Of a DNA stretch of 64,000 nucleotides, positions 10,301 to 19,033 are shown in pieces (positions within the stretch are counted from its first letter, which is position 1; each line of letters begins with the position of its first letter). Position numbers and translations under genes: made by a program. Source of the DNA: Gallionella sp. (GTDB taxonomy: Bacteria; Pseudomonadota; Gammaproteobacteria; Burkholderiales; Gallionellaceae); the NCBI GenBank assembly GCA_028687575.1, contig JAQTZW010000003.1, positions 1-64,000 on the forward strand. Reading direction: 5' to 3'. The notes below the pieces were generated by a model. It was not told the DNA's origin. It did no database searches and saw only the letters and a list, made by a program, of their open reading frames with translations.

Positions 10301-11067
10301 ACAACGCGCTGGTTGATGAGGGAGATGCGGTGGTGTTGCGTGCTTTCGATACGCGCGATGGAGCACAGCAGGCACATCGAGCCGGATTGTGTAGGCTGTT
10401 CATGTTGGCATTGAAAGAGCAGGTCAAATATCTGGAAAAGAACTTGCCGGAAGCGCAGCGGCTGGGCATGTTGTTCATGCCCTTCGGGACCCAGCAGGAG
10501 TTGCAGCAGCAGATATTGACCATGACTTTCGAGCGCTGTTGCCTGAGCGATCCGCTGCCGGCCAATGAAGTGACATTCAACGCGCGCGCCAAGGAAGCCA
10601 AGAACCGTTTGCTGCTGATCGCACAGGAACTCGCAAGGCTGTTGCTTAATGCACTCAACGAACATCAAGGTGTGCAAAAAATGCTGCCGCAGATCAAGGC
10701 GCACGGGCAGGCCAGTCAGGATATCCGTTCGCAACTGGAGTGGCTGTTGCACAAGCGCTTTGTGGCTGAGACACCTTACGAACGGTTGCAGCATGTGACC
10801 CGCTATCTCAAGGCTATCGCGTTGCGTATCGAGAAACTACGCAGCAATCCAGCGCGTGATGCGCAATGCATGGCGCAATTGCAGCCCTTGTTGCAGGCTT
10901 GGCAGAAGCTGCGTCAGGCGCACCCGGGCGTACATGATCCGCGTTTCGATGATTTTGCGTGGATGTTGCAGGAGTTGCGTGTGTCACTGTTTGCACAGGA
11001 GTTGAAGACGCCGGTGATCGTGTCGGTCAAGCGACTGGAGAAGATGCTGGCCACACTGCGAGATTGA
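7303..11067 (+). CDS. hrpA: ATP-dependent RNA helicase HrpA
   Basis: A 1254-residue DEAH-box helicase. Motifs seen: Walker A GETGSGKTT (about residue 55), VDEAHERS, TSATLDA, and the QRAGRCGR motif VI. The long C-terminal region collinear with E. coli HrpA (LVDDELIFAFYD, then the DUF3418-type domain) is complete. By family it unwinds RNA and in E. coli rescues stalled ribosomes. Start: GTG 7303 is the first possible codon after an in-frame TAG, and ATG 7342 is the alternative. Either gives an N-terminus roughly 50-70 residues shorter than E. coli HrpA. Motif Ia, normally TQPRR, reads TLPRR (codon 7552-7554). The gene stands alone, about 75 bp before maeB. Confidence 0.95.
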   Translation: MFLKTTVGLSETAMRRKARVSALTEIEFPAELPVVARREELARTIAKNQVVIVCGETGSGKTTQLPKICLALGRGVLGCIGHTLPRRVAARTVAARIAAELKSELGGLVGYKVRFNDKVAADTVVKLMTDGILLAEIHSDPLLRKYDTIIVDEAHERSLNIDFLLGYLKQLLPKRPDLKLIITSATLDAERFARHFGAEVVEVSGRSYPVEFRYRPLQISDEGEAQDVPAAVSHALDELAAGGLRGDVLVFLPGEREIRETAEVLRKHHGSHSRGGGLEILPLFSRLSAAEQDRVFKVGAKRRVVLATNVAETSLTVPNIGYVIDCGQARVNRYSIRQKVEQLHVEKISRAAANQRAGRCGRVMSGVCVRLYDESDFLQRDEFTDPEIFRVSLATVILRMSALELGDVAEFPFIEPPTPRMIADGYQLLAELNAIDDARNLTQVGHDLSRLPLDPKIARLLLAGRQYQCLTEILVIASALSVQDVRDRPLDRQEAADAAHKRFADERSDFLAYIKIWAWFEQAIAHKKSNRLLTEECRSNFLSPLRLREWRELHQQLHAQVAEMGMRCNELPASYEQIHKALLCGLLGNIGMKGVEGNEYMGARGIKFFIASNSVLAKKGSKWVVAGELVETHRLYARTVARIEPEWLEEVGSHLIKRHYYDPHWEKKPAQVVAFERSTLHGLLLNAKKRVHYGPMNVPEAREVFIRQALVGGEFETRAPFYAHNRKLIAEIEALEHKSRRPDVLVDDELIFAFYDSRIPSHIHNGAAFDAWRKDAEREDAKLLYLKKDDLMRHEAAGITTDQFPPQLKIDNVGFALSYNFLPGKSDDGITMTVPLALINQVSEARCEWLVPGLLAEKVVQLIKTLPQKVRRQLVPVPEFAAEFCRAVQPVNASLLLALARYIREQRQQDVPLNAFRPEQLPAHLLMNFRVLDEHGRQLGMARNFSQLHAEFAPNVAPVAVTAVAEDGGKIVEQRYTSWNFGEFRETREVKRAGQNVTLYNALVDEGDAVVLRAFDTRDGAQQAHRAGLCRLFMLALKEQVKYLEKNLPEAQRLGMLFMPFGTQQELQQQILTMTFERCCLSDPLPANEVTFNARAKEAKNRLLLIAQELARLLLNALNEHQGVQKMLPQIKAHGQASQDIRSQLEWLLHKRFVAETPYERLQHVTRYLKAIALRIEKLRSNPARDAQCMAQLQPLLQAWQKLRQAHPGVHDPRFDDFAWMLQELRVSLFAQELKTPVIVSVKRLEKMLATLRD

Positions 11068-11102
11068 AGTAAGGTTGTGCCGGTGCGGACAGGCCACTGA
11101 GC

Positions 11103-11108
11103 TATAAT
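11103..11108 (+). promoter_or_regulatory. Candidate -10 box for maeB
   Basis: A perfect TATAAT lies 36 bp upstream of the maeB ATG. No good -35 hexamer sits at the normal 16-18 bp distance (TTGTGC at 11075 is 22 bp away), so the call rests on the -10 match and position only. Confidence 0.35.
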
Positions 11109-11144
11109 CGGCACGCTTTTGAATTTTTGGGAATACAGGAAATC

Positions 11145-13415
11145 ATGGATCAGTCCTTGCGCGATGCCGCGCTGCAATACCACCGCCAAGCACCAGCTGG
11201 CAAAATCTCCGTCAATGCGACTAAGCCCATGATTACCCAGCGGGATCTTTCGCTGGCCTATTCGCCGGGCGTGGCGGCTGCATGCGAACTCATCGTTGAG
11301 AATCCGGCTGAGGCGCGCAACATGACTGCGCGCGGCAATCTGGTCGCGGTGATCTCGAACGGCACGGCGGTGCTGGGGCTGGGCGCAATCGGGCCGCTGG
11401 CATCCAAGCCGGTGATGGAAGGCAAGGGTGTGCTGTTCAAGAAGTTTGCTGGCATCAATGTGTTCGATCTTGAGATCGCCGAGCTGGACCCAGATAGGCT
11501 GGTGGACATCATCGCCTCGCTGGAGCCGACCTTTGGTGGCATCAATCTGGAAGACATCAAGGCACCGGAGTGCTTCTACATCGAGCGCAAATTGCGCGAA
11601 CGCATGAAAATCCCGGTATTCCATGACGATCAGCACGGAACGGCGATCATTGTCGGGGCGGCGCTGCTGAATGGGCTGAAAATGCTCGGCAAGGATATCG
11701 CCGCCATCAAGCTGGTGGTGTCGGGTGCGGGTGCTGCTGCGCTGGCTTGTCTGGATATGCTGGTCAGTTTGGGCGTGCGCATGGATAACATTATCGTCAC
11801 CGACATCAAGGGCGTGGTCTACAAGGGGCGCACCGAGGAGATGGATGACAACAAGGCGCGCTTCGCAGTGGAAACCACTGCGCGCACGCTGGGAGAAGTC
11901 ATCGCCGGCGCGGATGTTTTCCTGGGCTTGTCGGCTGGCGGCGTGTTAAAGCAGGAAATGGTCGCACAAATGGCGGATAGGCCGTTGATCTTCGCACTAG
12001 CCAACCCGACTCCGGAAATATTGCCAGAACTAGCCAAGGCAGTGCGCCCCGATGCCATTCTGGCGACCGGTCGTTCCGATTATCCGAATCAGGTGAATAA
12101 CGCCCTGTGCTTCCCTTATATTTTCCGGGGTGCCCTGGATGTTGGTGCCAATACCATCAACGAGGAAATGAAGCGGGCGGCGGTGCATGCCATCGCCGAA
12201 CTGGCCGAGGCCGAGCAATCTGCTGAAGTGACTTCTGCCTACAGCGAGGATGATCTGACTTTCGGGGCGGATTACCTGATTCCCAAGCCTTTCGATCCGC
12301 GCTTGATCACCCGTATCGCGCCGGCAGTGGCTCAAGCGGCGATGGACAGCGGCGTGGCTGAGCGCCCCATCACCGATATGGCGGCCTACCGTGAGCAGTT
12401 GTCGGCATTCGTTTATAGCTCCAATATGTTGATGAAGCCGGTATTTGATCTGGCCAAACGCGCACCGAAGCGGCTGGTCTATGCCGAAGGCGAAGATTCG
12501 CGTGTGCTGAACGCGGTGCAGACCGTGGTGGACGAGGGACTGGCCTACCCGATACTGGTGGGTCGCCCTGCGGTGGTAGAGCAGCGCATCGCCAAACAGG
12601 GTCTGCGCATCCGTGCGGGGGTGGATTTCGAGCTGGTCAATCCCGAAGACGATCATCGCTACCGGGAGTATTGCAATGAATATCATCGTCTGATGCAGCG
12701 CAAAGGGGTGACGATGGATGCCGCCAAGCGCGAGATGCGCCGCAGCAATACCCTGATTGCGGCGATGCTGGTGCGCATGAACTCGGCGGATGCGATGCTG
12801 TGTGGCACGAGCTCTTCACCCCAACGTCACCTGCCGTACATTGATCAGGTCATAGGTCATCAGCCGGGGGGGCGTACCTACGCGGCAATGAATATCCTGA
12901 TGCTGCCCAAACAGACCTTGTTCATATGCGATACACACGTCAACCTCGACCCGACTGCCGAACAACTCGCCGAGATGACGATGCTCGCGGCCGAGGAGGT
13001 GCGTCGCTTCGGTCTGTTGCCTAGGGTAGCACTGCTGTCGCATTCCAACTTTGGCAGTCATGAAAACGATTCTGCAAGGAAAATGAGTCGGGCGCGCGCG
13101 TTGCTCGAAGAAATGGCCCCTGACTTGCAAGTTGAAGGCGAGATGCACGGAGATGCGGCTTTGTCTGATAGTCTTCGCACTACAATCTTCCCCGATTCGC
13201 GCCTCAAGGGTGAAGCCAATCTACTGATCATGCCCAATCTGGATGCAGCCAATATTTCGTATAACCTGCTCAAGGTAACGGGCGCCGACGGCATCACCAT
13301 CGGCTCCATCTTGCTGGGGGCGAATAAATCAGCCCACATTTTGACCTCGACCGCGACCGCGCGCCGTATTGTCAACATGAGCGCATTGGCGGTTGCTGCC
13401 GTCAAGACTCACTGA
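11145..13415 (+). CDS. maeB: NADP-dependent malic enzyme, MaeB type
   Basis: A 756-residue two-domain protein. The malic enzyme core (about 1-410) has the N-terminal LAYSPGVAA segment, FHDDQHGTA and a Rossmann segment [14 protein letters not shown] phosphotransacetylase-like domain (about 430-755) follows, which in this family is regulatory. It oxidatively decarboxylates malate to pyruvate and yields NADPH, feeding gluconeogenesis or anabolism. The open frame can be read from TTG 11127, but ATG 11145 is preferred because AGGA (about 11135) sits at the right distance and the family begins with a short polar leader like [10 protein letters not shown]. It is followed after 10 bp by a small gene that may be co-transcribed. 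Confidence 0.93.
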   Translation: MDQSLRDAALQYHRQAPAGKISVNATKPMITQRDLSLAYSPGVAAACELIVENPAEARNMTARGNLVAVISNGTAVLGLGAIGPLASKPVMEGKGVLFKKFAGINVFDLEIAELDPDRLVDIIASLEPTFGGINLEDIKAPECFYIERKLRERMKIPVFHDDQHGTAIIVGAALLNGLKMLGKDIAAIKLVVSGAGAAALACLDMLVSLGVRMDNIIVTDIKGVVYKGRTEEMDDNKARFAVETTARTLGEVIAGADVFLGLSAGGVLKQEMVAQMADRPLIFALANPTPEILPELAKAVRPDAILATGRSDYPNQVNNALCFPYIFRGALDVGANTINEEMKRAAVHAIAELAEAEQSAEVTSAYSEDDLTFGADYLIPKPFDPRLITRIAPAVAQAAMDSGVAERPITDMAAYREQLSAFVYSSNMLMKPVFDLAKRAPKRLVYAEGEDSRVLNAVQTVVDEGLAYPILVGRPAVVEQRIAKQGLRIRAGVDFELVNPEDDHRYREYCNEYHRLMQRKGVTMDAAKREMRRSNTLIAAMLVRMNSADAMLCGTSSSPQRHLPYIDQVIGHQPGGRTYAAMNILMLPKQTLFICDTHVNLDPTAEQLAEMTMLAAEEVRRFGLLPRVALLSHSNFGSHENDSARKMSRARALLEEMAPDLQVEGEMHGDAALSDSLRTTIFPDSRLKGEANLLIMPNLDAANISYNLLKVTGADGITIGSILLGANKSAHILTSTATARRIVNMSALAVAAVKTH

Positions 13416-13425
13416 GGAGTAATGC

Positions 13426-13659
13426 ATGAATAACCAGGAAATTGAACTGATCCGTGAAGAAGTCGAGATGTTGATGCAAGAGCGGGCCAAGTTGCTCAAG
13501 GTGGCCGGTGCGGCTGCTGCACTGATCGCACATTCCTCGGTGAGGACGCTGCCCGACGAGGTATTGGAGGATGCAGAAGCGTTGTCACTGGCGCTCAATT
13601 CCTTGCGCGAGGAGACGCTGAAAGATGCGCTTGACGCGAGGATGAGCGATGCGGCATAA
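13426..13659 (+). CDS. Small helical protein of unknown function
   Basis: A 77-residue protein not recognised as a named family. It begins 10 bp after maeB with a strong site (GAGGAG, about 13413-13418) before ATG 13426, so it is very likely translated with maeB. The N-terminal 25 residues are charged and heptad-like (EIELIREEVEMLMQERAKLLK), suggesting a short coiled coil. An Ala-rich helix (VAGAAAALIAHS) follows, then an acidic amphipathic tail. No signal peptide, no cysteines. Function unknown; a dimerising accessory protein is a guess only. Confidence 0.75.
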   Translation: MNNQEIELIREEVEMLMQERAKLLKVAGAAAALIAHSSVRTLPDEVLEDAEALSLALNSLREETLKDALDARMSDAA

Positions 13660-13720
13660 GTGCCAGCAACCTGCAAGCAGGGGATGGGGCGGCTGAGATT
13701 TTATTGAAAGTACATCATAA

Positions 13721-14263
13721 ATGCATAACACTTCGACACTATTGGCTGACGATGCTGCAAAAAATATCGTCAAGCATTTCCAAGCCAACGGCTTCTCTGG
13801 AATCTCCGAGGCGCTGGTTATTCGCATCCGTCTCAAGCAGGGTAGTCGGGAGTTGGTTGAGGCTGCCTTTGAGTCCGCTGAAATTAAGGATGAGACTCCC
13901 CCTTTGCAGCAGTATTTCGAGATATTGCCTTGGGGCTTTTTTTCTGATTTTCGCAGCCTTGCAGAAGCAAAATCGGTGTTTCAGACTGATTTCACCAGCG
14001 GTTTGCGCACTGAAGTTCCCAGAGTGTTCTTCGATGCCGCACCGGTCGTGGTTGATGACCCGTTGGCGAGTGGCACTAAGTACGATGTACTAATGAAGCT
14101 TAGGGAAAATGTGCGCGGCTATGCGATTGCCATGTTGCTGAACGACCCGGATGCTTCGTTCCTGGATTATGTCGGTAGTCATCATGGCAATGACTGGCAG
14201 CAGATTATGGGGAATTTTGAGATTACCAGTCAGTCACTGGATGCAGAGATAGATCTGCTCTGA
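13721..14263 (+). CDS. Hypothetical protein, 180 residues
   Basis: Not recognised. A soluble acidic protein with no signal peptide or membrane helix. It reads as an alpha/beta globular domain: an N-terminal helical stretch, hydrophobic strand-like segments (ALVIRIRLK, AVSV-type spacing), Phe/Trp-rich centre (QQYFEILPWGFFSDF), and an acidic C-terminus (LDAEIDLL). It sits 61 bp after the small maeB-linked gene and ends convergently with the exchanger-like gene. Only a weak ribosome site (GAAAG) precedes ATG 13721. The codon pattern and length support a real gene, but no function is proposed. Confidence 0.7.
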   Translation: MHNTSTLLADDAAKNIVKHFQANGFSGISEALVIRIRLKQGSRELVEAAFESAEIKDETPPLQQYFEILPWGFFSDFRSLAEAKSVFQTDFTSGLRTEVPRVFFDAAPVVVDDPLASGTKYDVLMKLRENVRGYAIAMLLNDPDASFLDYVGSHHGNDWQQIMGNFEITSQSLDAEIDLL

Positions 14264-14288
14264 CGGTAATATTTCTGTGCTTGGGCCA

Positions 14289-15284
14289 TTATTGGATCAA
14301 GCCTTGATACAGGAAGAAACCGTAAACACCTAGCAGGCCGAGTCCCGTCAGGCGGGGCAGTCTGCCCAGTATGGCGATCGCCAGGAAATGAAATGCGCCG
14401 GCACCAAGAATGACCATGACACCTGTCTGGAAAAATTCCGGAATCCTGATGGGATTGAAGATGGCAAATAGTCCGATGCACATCGGTATGCAGATATGCC
14501 CGTCACCAATTTGCGAGCTCAGCACGATGTCCTGCCTGCCGATGCGCGAGTAATACAGTGCAAGGAAGGCATTCGGCACGACCATCAGCAGGCCGCTGAC
14601 CCAGCCTAACTCCGAGATGTTGAAGTAGGGGTTGTCAGCTTTGGATGCCCAGTTCACCAAATGATCTACCGAGTAATAGATGAGATAAGCGCTGGCGGCG
14701 AGCAGAGCCAGATCTATCACGATAGTCCAGTGGAATGACCTATTCTTGCGGATGTTGTCTTTTAATACCTCAAAGACGTGCAATATCTGCCAGAAAAGGA
14801 ATAATGCTATCAGCACTAGGCCATCATAGAGATCAAGCGTGCCGTCTTTTGCCAGCGCCCACAAGGTGCCGGTGAACAGGAATAGCGCAATCAGGGTAAA
14901 TAGCAGGTTTAAGCGATTGATGCGCGCGAATTCCGCATGTTTTGCCGATTTTTTCGCGGAGTTGCCTTGTTGGGCGATGACCGTGGAGCCGAGCAGGGTG
15001 GCGAGGCCGAGCAACAACGTCAGGTTGGTGGCGTTGTTCACCAAGCAGTTCTCTATGACCAGTCCGCCATTGTCGGCAGAACTACTCATTAAATAAGCAA
15101 ATACCAGATTTGCGAAACCTGAGCAGTAGGGCATGATCAGCGTGCCCAGAACGGTTCCCTCAAAGCCTTTGTTTTCCATCGCATGAAGACGCCATATCAT
15201 CAAAAAATTGGCTGCGATGAACTGGGCGAGTAGTACCAGTGGATGACCCCAATAGGGGTGGATGTAGTTGATTGCTTGTTCCAC
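14289..15284 (-). CDS. Na+/Ca2+ exchanger-like (CaCA superfamily) membrane protein
   Basis: A 331-residue polytopic membrane protein with about 9-10 hydrophobic segments in two halves separated by a polar loop (NSAKKSAKHAEFARIN). Each half contains a stretch that aligns by eye with the alpha-repeats of sodium/calcium exchangers: GTLIMPYCSGFANLVFAYL with ENCLVNNATNLTLLLGLATL in the first, and VSGLLMVVPNAFLALYYSR with SSQIGDGHICIPMCIGLFAI in the second. The usual GTSLPE and GSNIFN signatures are strongly diverged, with Pro and Asn kept but the helix Glu missing. The transported ion is therefore uncertain. It may be transcribed with parA/herA upstream, though a 117-bp gap separates them. Confidence 0.65.
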   Translation of the reverse strand: MEQAINYIHPYWGHPLVLLAQFIAANFLMIWRLHAMENKGFEGTVLGTLIMPYCSGFANLVFAYLMSSSADNGGLVIENCLVNNATNLTLLLGLATLLGSTVIAQQGNSAKKSAKHAEFARINRLNLLFTLIALFLFTGTLWALAKDGTLDLYDGLVLIALFLFWQILHVFEVLKDNIRKNRSFHWTIVIDLALLAASAYLIYYSVDHLVNWASKADNPYFNISELGWVSGLLMVVPNAFLALYYSRIGRQDIVLSSQIGDGHICIPMCIGLFAIFNPIRIPEFFQTGVMVILGAGAFHFLAIAILGRLPRLTGLGLLGVYGFFLYQGLIQ

Positions 15285-15401
15285 TGTGTAGGTTCGGAAG
15301 GTGGTCCGCCAGAAAAAACAGCCGCGATTATCGTTGCGCCACCGGCAACGGTCAAATGTGTGAAGTCACTGTTACGGGTTTAAGCGGTTGCAGTTCCAGC
15401 G

Positions 15402-16025
15402 TTAGTCTTTATTGATCCAGTCCAGTAGAAATTCCCATTGTTCCAGTTCGCGGGCGGCTTGGTGGGGGGGGAGGTCGAATAGGGACTTGCCTTCGAAGGC
15501 CGCATTCACATAGACCTGTGTTTCACGCAGATAGGCCAGTATCGGCAAGCCCAACTCGGCAAGGAAATTCTCCAGTGCCGTTGCCGCACGGGTGCGGGCA
15601 TTCATGCGCATGCCGACCACGCCGATTTGGCATTTCCCCTTGCGGATAATTTTCTCCTCGGCCAGCAGTTGCAGGAAGTCACGGCTGGCATTGAGGTCAA
15701 ACAGCGAGGGTGAGACTGGCACAATGACTTTGTGGGCGAGTTTCAGGGCGTAAGCAAGATTTTTGCCACGCAGTCCTGCGGGGGAATCTACTACTAGGCA
15801 GTCGTTGAGCGGATCATCGGCCCGTTTCGATTCCAGTGTGACAATTTCTGGCAGGTCGGCGGGGCGGGTGGCTACCCACAATGAGGCAGATTTTTGTCTG
15901 TCCAAATCGAGCAGCGCAACGCGCTGTCCGCTGTTCGCGAGATAACCGGCGATGTTCACCGATAGTGTGGTTTTGCCGCTGCCGCCTTTCGGATTGGCTA
16001 TCAGTATGGTGTCCATATTCTCCAA
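15402..16025 (-). CDS. ParA/MinD-family P-loop ATPase (orphan)
   Basis: A 207-residue ParA-type ATPase with the deviant Walker A KGGSGKTT near the N-terminus, LLDLDRQKSAS as the Walker A' region, and VVDSPAG as the Walker B segment. These proteins dimerise on ATP and position plasmids, chromosomes or protein complexes. No parB, partition site or cargo gene lies next to it, and the chromosomal parAB would normally sit near gidA/atp genes. It is 27 bp downstream of the herA-like gene on the same strand, so a shared transcript is likely. The start is either 16025 or the internal Met at 16016; the first is given. Confidence 0.85.
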   Translation of the reverse strand: MENMDTILIANPKGGSGKTTLSVNIAGYLANSGQRVALLDLDRQKSASLWVATRPADLPEIVTLESKRADDPLNDCLVVDSPAGLRGKNLAYALKLAHKVIVPVSPSLFDLNASRDFLQLLAEEKIIRKGKCQIGVVGMRMNARTRAATALENFLAELGLPILAYLRETQVYVNAAFEGKSLFDLPPHQAARELEQWEFLLDWINKD

Positions 16026-16052
16026 TTTGCTCGGTCAGGCAATCTAGCAAGG

Positions 16053-17567
16053 CTACCTTCTGCGGCTGCCCCCCAGCAGGGAGCCCAATACGCCGCGAAT
16101 GATTTCCCGCCCGACGGCTGAGCCTATCGAGCGCGCTGCGCTTTTTACCAAGGCTTCGCCCAGCCCCTGGCGATTGCTGACGCGTCCGCTGGCTGTGCCG
16201 CCTCCAAACAAGCCGCCCAGCATGTCGCCGATGCCACTGCAAGTAGCTTCGGCAGGCCTTGCCGTTTCAACTTTTTCGGATTGTGAGTCAGTGGCGCGGC
16301 CTTTCAGTATCTCGTAGGCAGATTCGCGGTCAATGGCGTTCTCATAGTGTCCGGCCAGCAGTGAGTTTGCGATGATGTCCTTGCGTTCTCCATCCGTGAT
16401 TGGCCCAATCTGACCTTGCGGCGGCACAATTAAGGCACGTTCGACAATGCTCGGCGTGCCTTTAGCATCCAGACAGGAGATAAGCGCCTCGCCCACGCCG
16501 AGTTCTGTGATGATGGTAACTTCATCCAGTTCAGGGTTATCGCGCATGGTCTCAGCGGCGGCCTTGACCGCTTTTTGGTCACGCGGGCTAAAGGCGCGCA
16601 AGGCATGTTGTACACGATTGCCAAGCTGTCCCAGCACCTTGTCGGGTACGTCGGAAGGATTTTGGGTGACAAAATATACGCCCACGCCTTTCGAGCGAAT
16701 CAGGCGTACCACCAGCTCGACCTTGTCCAGCAGTGCGGCAGGGGCATCGTTGAAAAGCAGATGGGCTTCGTCGAAGAAGAACACCAGTTTGGGTTTTTCC
16801 AGGTCGCCGGCTTCAGGCAGGTTCTCGAAAAGTTCTGCCAGCAGCCATAGCAACATGGTGGAGTAAACCTTGGGCGAAGTCATCAGCTGGTCGGCAGCAA
16901 GGATATTAATCATGCCGTAACCATTGCTATCTGTCTGCATCAAGTCGGCAACGTTGAGCATCGGCTCGCCGAACAGCTTGTCGCCACCCTGGCTTTCGAT
17001 CTGTAGCAGACCGCGTTGTATCGCGCCTATGCTGGCGGTGGAGATGTTGCCATATTCGGTGGTGAAATCGGAGGCATTGTCGCCCACGTTCTGCACCATC
17101 GCGCGCAGGTCTTTCAGGTCGAGCAGTAGCAGGCCATTGTCGTCGGCGATTTTGAACACCAGTGTCAGCACCCCTTGCTGTACCTCGTTGAGGTTCAGCA
17201 TGCGGCCTATCATCAATGGCCCCATGTCCGAGATGGTTGCGCGTAGCGGGTGCCCCATCTTGCCGAACACGTCCCAGAACGTCACAGGGTAGGCGCGGTG
17301 GGAAAAATCGTCCAACTTGAGTTGTTCAACACGCGCCGCAACTTTGGCGTTGCCGCCGCCTGTTTTGCTAACACCAGACAGGTCGCCCTTGATGTCAGAC
17401 AAAAACACCGGCACACCGATGCGGCTGAACGATTCGGCCAGAGTTTGCAGCGTGACGGTCTTGCCAGTCCCGGTCGCGCCGGTGATCAAGCCGTGGCGGT
17501 TGGCCATCTGTGGTAGCAGGTTGATGTCGTGTTTGTTGTTGCGGGCGATCAGGATGGGGAGGCTCAT
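16053..17567 (-). CDS. HerA-like ATPase, DUF853 (YjgR) family
   Basis: A 504-residue protein matching the E. coli YjgR/DUF853 family. N-terminal [20 protein letters not shown] holds the Walker A, the segment [11 protein letters not shown] follows, and a hydrophobic Walker B appears as [12 protein letters not shown]. The arginine-rich middle contains [21 protein letters not shown], typical of HerA/FtsK-like hexameric ATPases. The C-terminus is Gly-rich and basic (GLFGGG, LGGSRRR). The biological role of YjgR is unestablished; a DNA translocase role is inferred from the fold. It is transcribed divergently from yebC and leads the parA-like gene. Confidence 0.88.
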   Translation of the reverse strand: MSLPILIARNNKHDINLLPQMANRHGLITGATGTGKTVTLQTLAESFSRIGVPVFLSDIKGDLSGVSKTGGGNAKVAARVEQLKLDDFSHRAYPVTFWDVFGKMGHPLRATISDMGPLMIGRMLNLNEVQQGVLTLVFKIADDNGLLLLDLKDLRAMVQNVGDNASDFTTEYGNISTASIGAIQRGLLQIESQGGDKLFGEPMLNVADLMQTDSNGYGMINILAADQLMTSPKVYSTMLLWLLAELFENLPEAGDLEKPKLVFFFDEAHLLFNDAPAALLDKVELVVRLIRSKGVGVYFVTQNPSDVPDKVLGQLGNRVQHALRAFSPRDQKAVKAAAETMRDNPELDEVTIITELGVGEALISCLDAKGTPSIVERALIVPPQGQIGPITDGERKDIIANSLLAGHYENAIDRESAYEILKGRATDSQSEKVETARPAEATCSGIGDMLGGLFGGGTASGRVSNRQGLGEALVKSAARSIGSAVGREIIRGVLGSLLGGSRRR

Positions 17568-17646
17568 GGTGGTTTCAGGGTGGCGCGTTAGTTGGGTTAA
17601 CGGGGTTGAAATGATACCATCGCGCGGAAATTAATCGGAGGACATC

Positions 17647-18372
17647 ATGGCAGGTCATAGTAAGTGGGCAAACATCCAGCACCGCAAGGGCAAGCAGGAT
17701 GCGAAACGCGGCAAAATCTTCACTCGTCTAATCAAGGAGATCACCGTGGCAGCGCGCATGGGTGGCTCGGATCCGACCGGAAACCCGCGCCTGCGCTTGG
17801 CGATGGACAAGGCCTATGCCAACAACATGCCCAAGGACAACGTCGAGCGCGCCATCAAGCGCGGCAGCGGCGAACTGGAAGGCGTGGAATATGTCGAGAT
17901 CCGCTACGAAGGCTATGGCATCAACGGCGCGGCGGTGATGGTGGATTGCATGACCGACAACAAGACACGCACCGTGGCAGACGTGCGCCACGCCTTTACC
18001 AAATACGGCGGCAATCTCGGCACCGACGGTTCGGTGTCCTTTCTGTTCAACCATTGTGGCCAGATGATCTTCGCACCGGGCACCGACGAGAACGGCCTGA
18101 TGGAAGTGGCGCTGGACGCGGGTGCGGAGGATATCGCCAGCAATGACGACGGCAGCATCGAGGTCATCACCGCGCCCAATGATTTCATCGCCGTCAAACA
18201 GGCGCTGGAAGATGCTGGATACAAGCCGGAATTTGCAGAAGTCATCATGAAGCCCACCAATGAGGTTGTGTTCATTGGAGATGATGCCGTCAGGATGCAG
18301 AAGCTGCTGGACGCGCTGGAGGATCTGGATGATGTGCAGGAGGTTTATACCACTGCGGTGATCGAAGAGTGA
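17647..18372 (+). CDS. yebC: YebC/PmpR-family protein (transcription/translation regulator)
   Basis: A 241-residue protein starting [15 protein letters not shown], the invariant YebC start, and full length for the family. It has [10 protein letters not shown], the NMPKDN segment, and the acidic C-terminal domain ending in LDDVQEVY. YebC proteins bind DNA as regulators, and recent work on the family also assigns a role in translation of proline-rich stretches. It is the first gene of the yebC-ruvC-ruvAB run, a common proteobacterial arrangement. RBS GGAGG (about 17637-17641) precedes ATG 17647. A long imperfect palindrome separates it from ruvC. Confidence 0.95.
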   Translation: MAGHSKWANIQHRKGKQDAKRGKIFTRLIKEITVAARMGGSDPTGNPRLRLAMDKAYANNMPKDNVERAIKRGSGELEGVEYVEIRYEGYGINGAAVMVDCMTDNKTRTVADVRHAFTKYGGNLGTDGSVSFLFNHCGQMIFAPGTDENGLMEVALDAGAEDIASNDDGSIEVITAPNDFIAVKQALEDAGYKPEFAEVIMKPTNEVVFIGDDAVRMQKLLDALEDLDDVQEVYTTAVIEE

Positions 18373-18383
18373 AAGGTATGGAA

Positions 18384-18484
18384 CGTGAAAGGTGAAAAGT
18401 GAAATGTGATGCCCACCCAGCACTGCGTGCCACCCTCCCTGCCGGGAGGGTTTGCGTTTTACGTTTAACTTTTCACGTTTCACG
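18384..18484. repeat. 101-bp imperfect palindrome between yebC and ruvC
   Basis: Left arm 18384-18404 (CGTGAAAGGTGAAAAGTGAAA) and right arm 18464-18484 are inverted copies differing at about two positions of 21. Inside lies a second perfect hairpin, CCCTCCC/GGGAGGG at 18433-18450 with a 4-base loop. The structure ends only 6 bp before the ruvC ATG. It resembles a small mobile or REP-like intergenic repeat. If transcribed it would fold strongly ahead of the ruvC ribosome-binding region. Confidence 0.7.
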
Positions 18485-18490
18485 AATGGG

Positions 18491-19033
18491 ATGGCTGTGA
18501 ATCTTCCTGTACCAATCCGCATTCTAGGCATAGACCCCGGCCTGCGCATCACCGGCTTCGGGGTGCTGGACAAGCATGGCCAGCAACTGAGCTATGTGGC
18601 CAGCGGCTGCATCAAAACGCCGGATGCTTCGCTGCCGGAACGGCTGAAGGTCATCCTCGTTTCGCTGGGCGAAGTCATCGCGCTGCACAAGCCTGATCAG
18701 GTCGCCGTAGAGAAGGTGTTCGTCAACGTCAATCCGCAATCCACGTTGTTGCTGGGGCAGGCCAGGGGGGCTGCGATTTCGGCGGCGGTGCTGGCAGACC
18801 TTCCGGTGGGCGAATATACCGCCTTGCAGGTCAAGCAGGCAGTGGTCGGCAACGGCCACGCCGACAAGGAGCAGGTGCAACAGATGGTGAAACGCTTGTT
18901 GAAATTGTCCGGAACGCCCAGCCCGGACGCGGCTGACGCGCTGGCCTGCGCGATCTGTCATGCGCACGGCGGCATGGGGTTGGGCGCGCTGGCAACCAAG
19001 GGATTCCGGGTGCGGGGCGGGAGACTGGTCTGA
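18491..19033 (+). CDS. ruvC: Crossover junction endodeoxyribonuclease RuvC
   Basis: A 180-residue Holliday-junction resolvase. [14 protein letters not shown] carries the first catalytic Asp, VEKVF the Glu, and the C-terminal [12 protein letters not shown] the final acidic pair. ATG 18491 is chosen because the RuvC fold begins within 10 residues. The frame is open to ATG 18452, but that would add a leader translated from the right arm of the palindrome. RuvC cuts four-way junctions after RuvAB branch migration. Its stop overlaps the first base of the prenyltransferase ATG, so the two are translationally coupled. Confidence 0.95.
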   Translation: MAVNLPVPIRILGIDPGLRITGFGVLDKHGQQLSYVASGCIKTPDASLPERLKVILVSLGEVIALHKPDQVAVEKVFVNVNPQSTLLLGQARGAAISAAVLADLPVGEYTALQVKQAVVGNGHADKEQVQQMVKRLLKLSGTPSPDAADALACAICHAHGGMGLGALATKGFRVRGGRLV

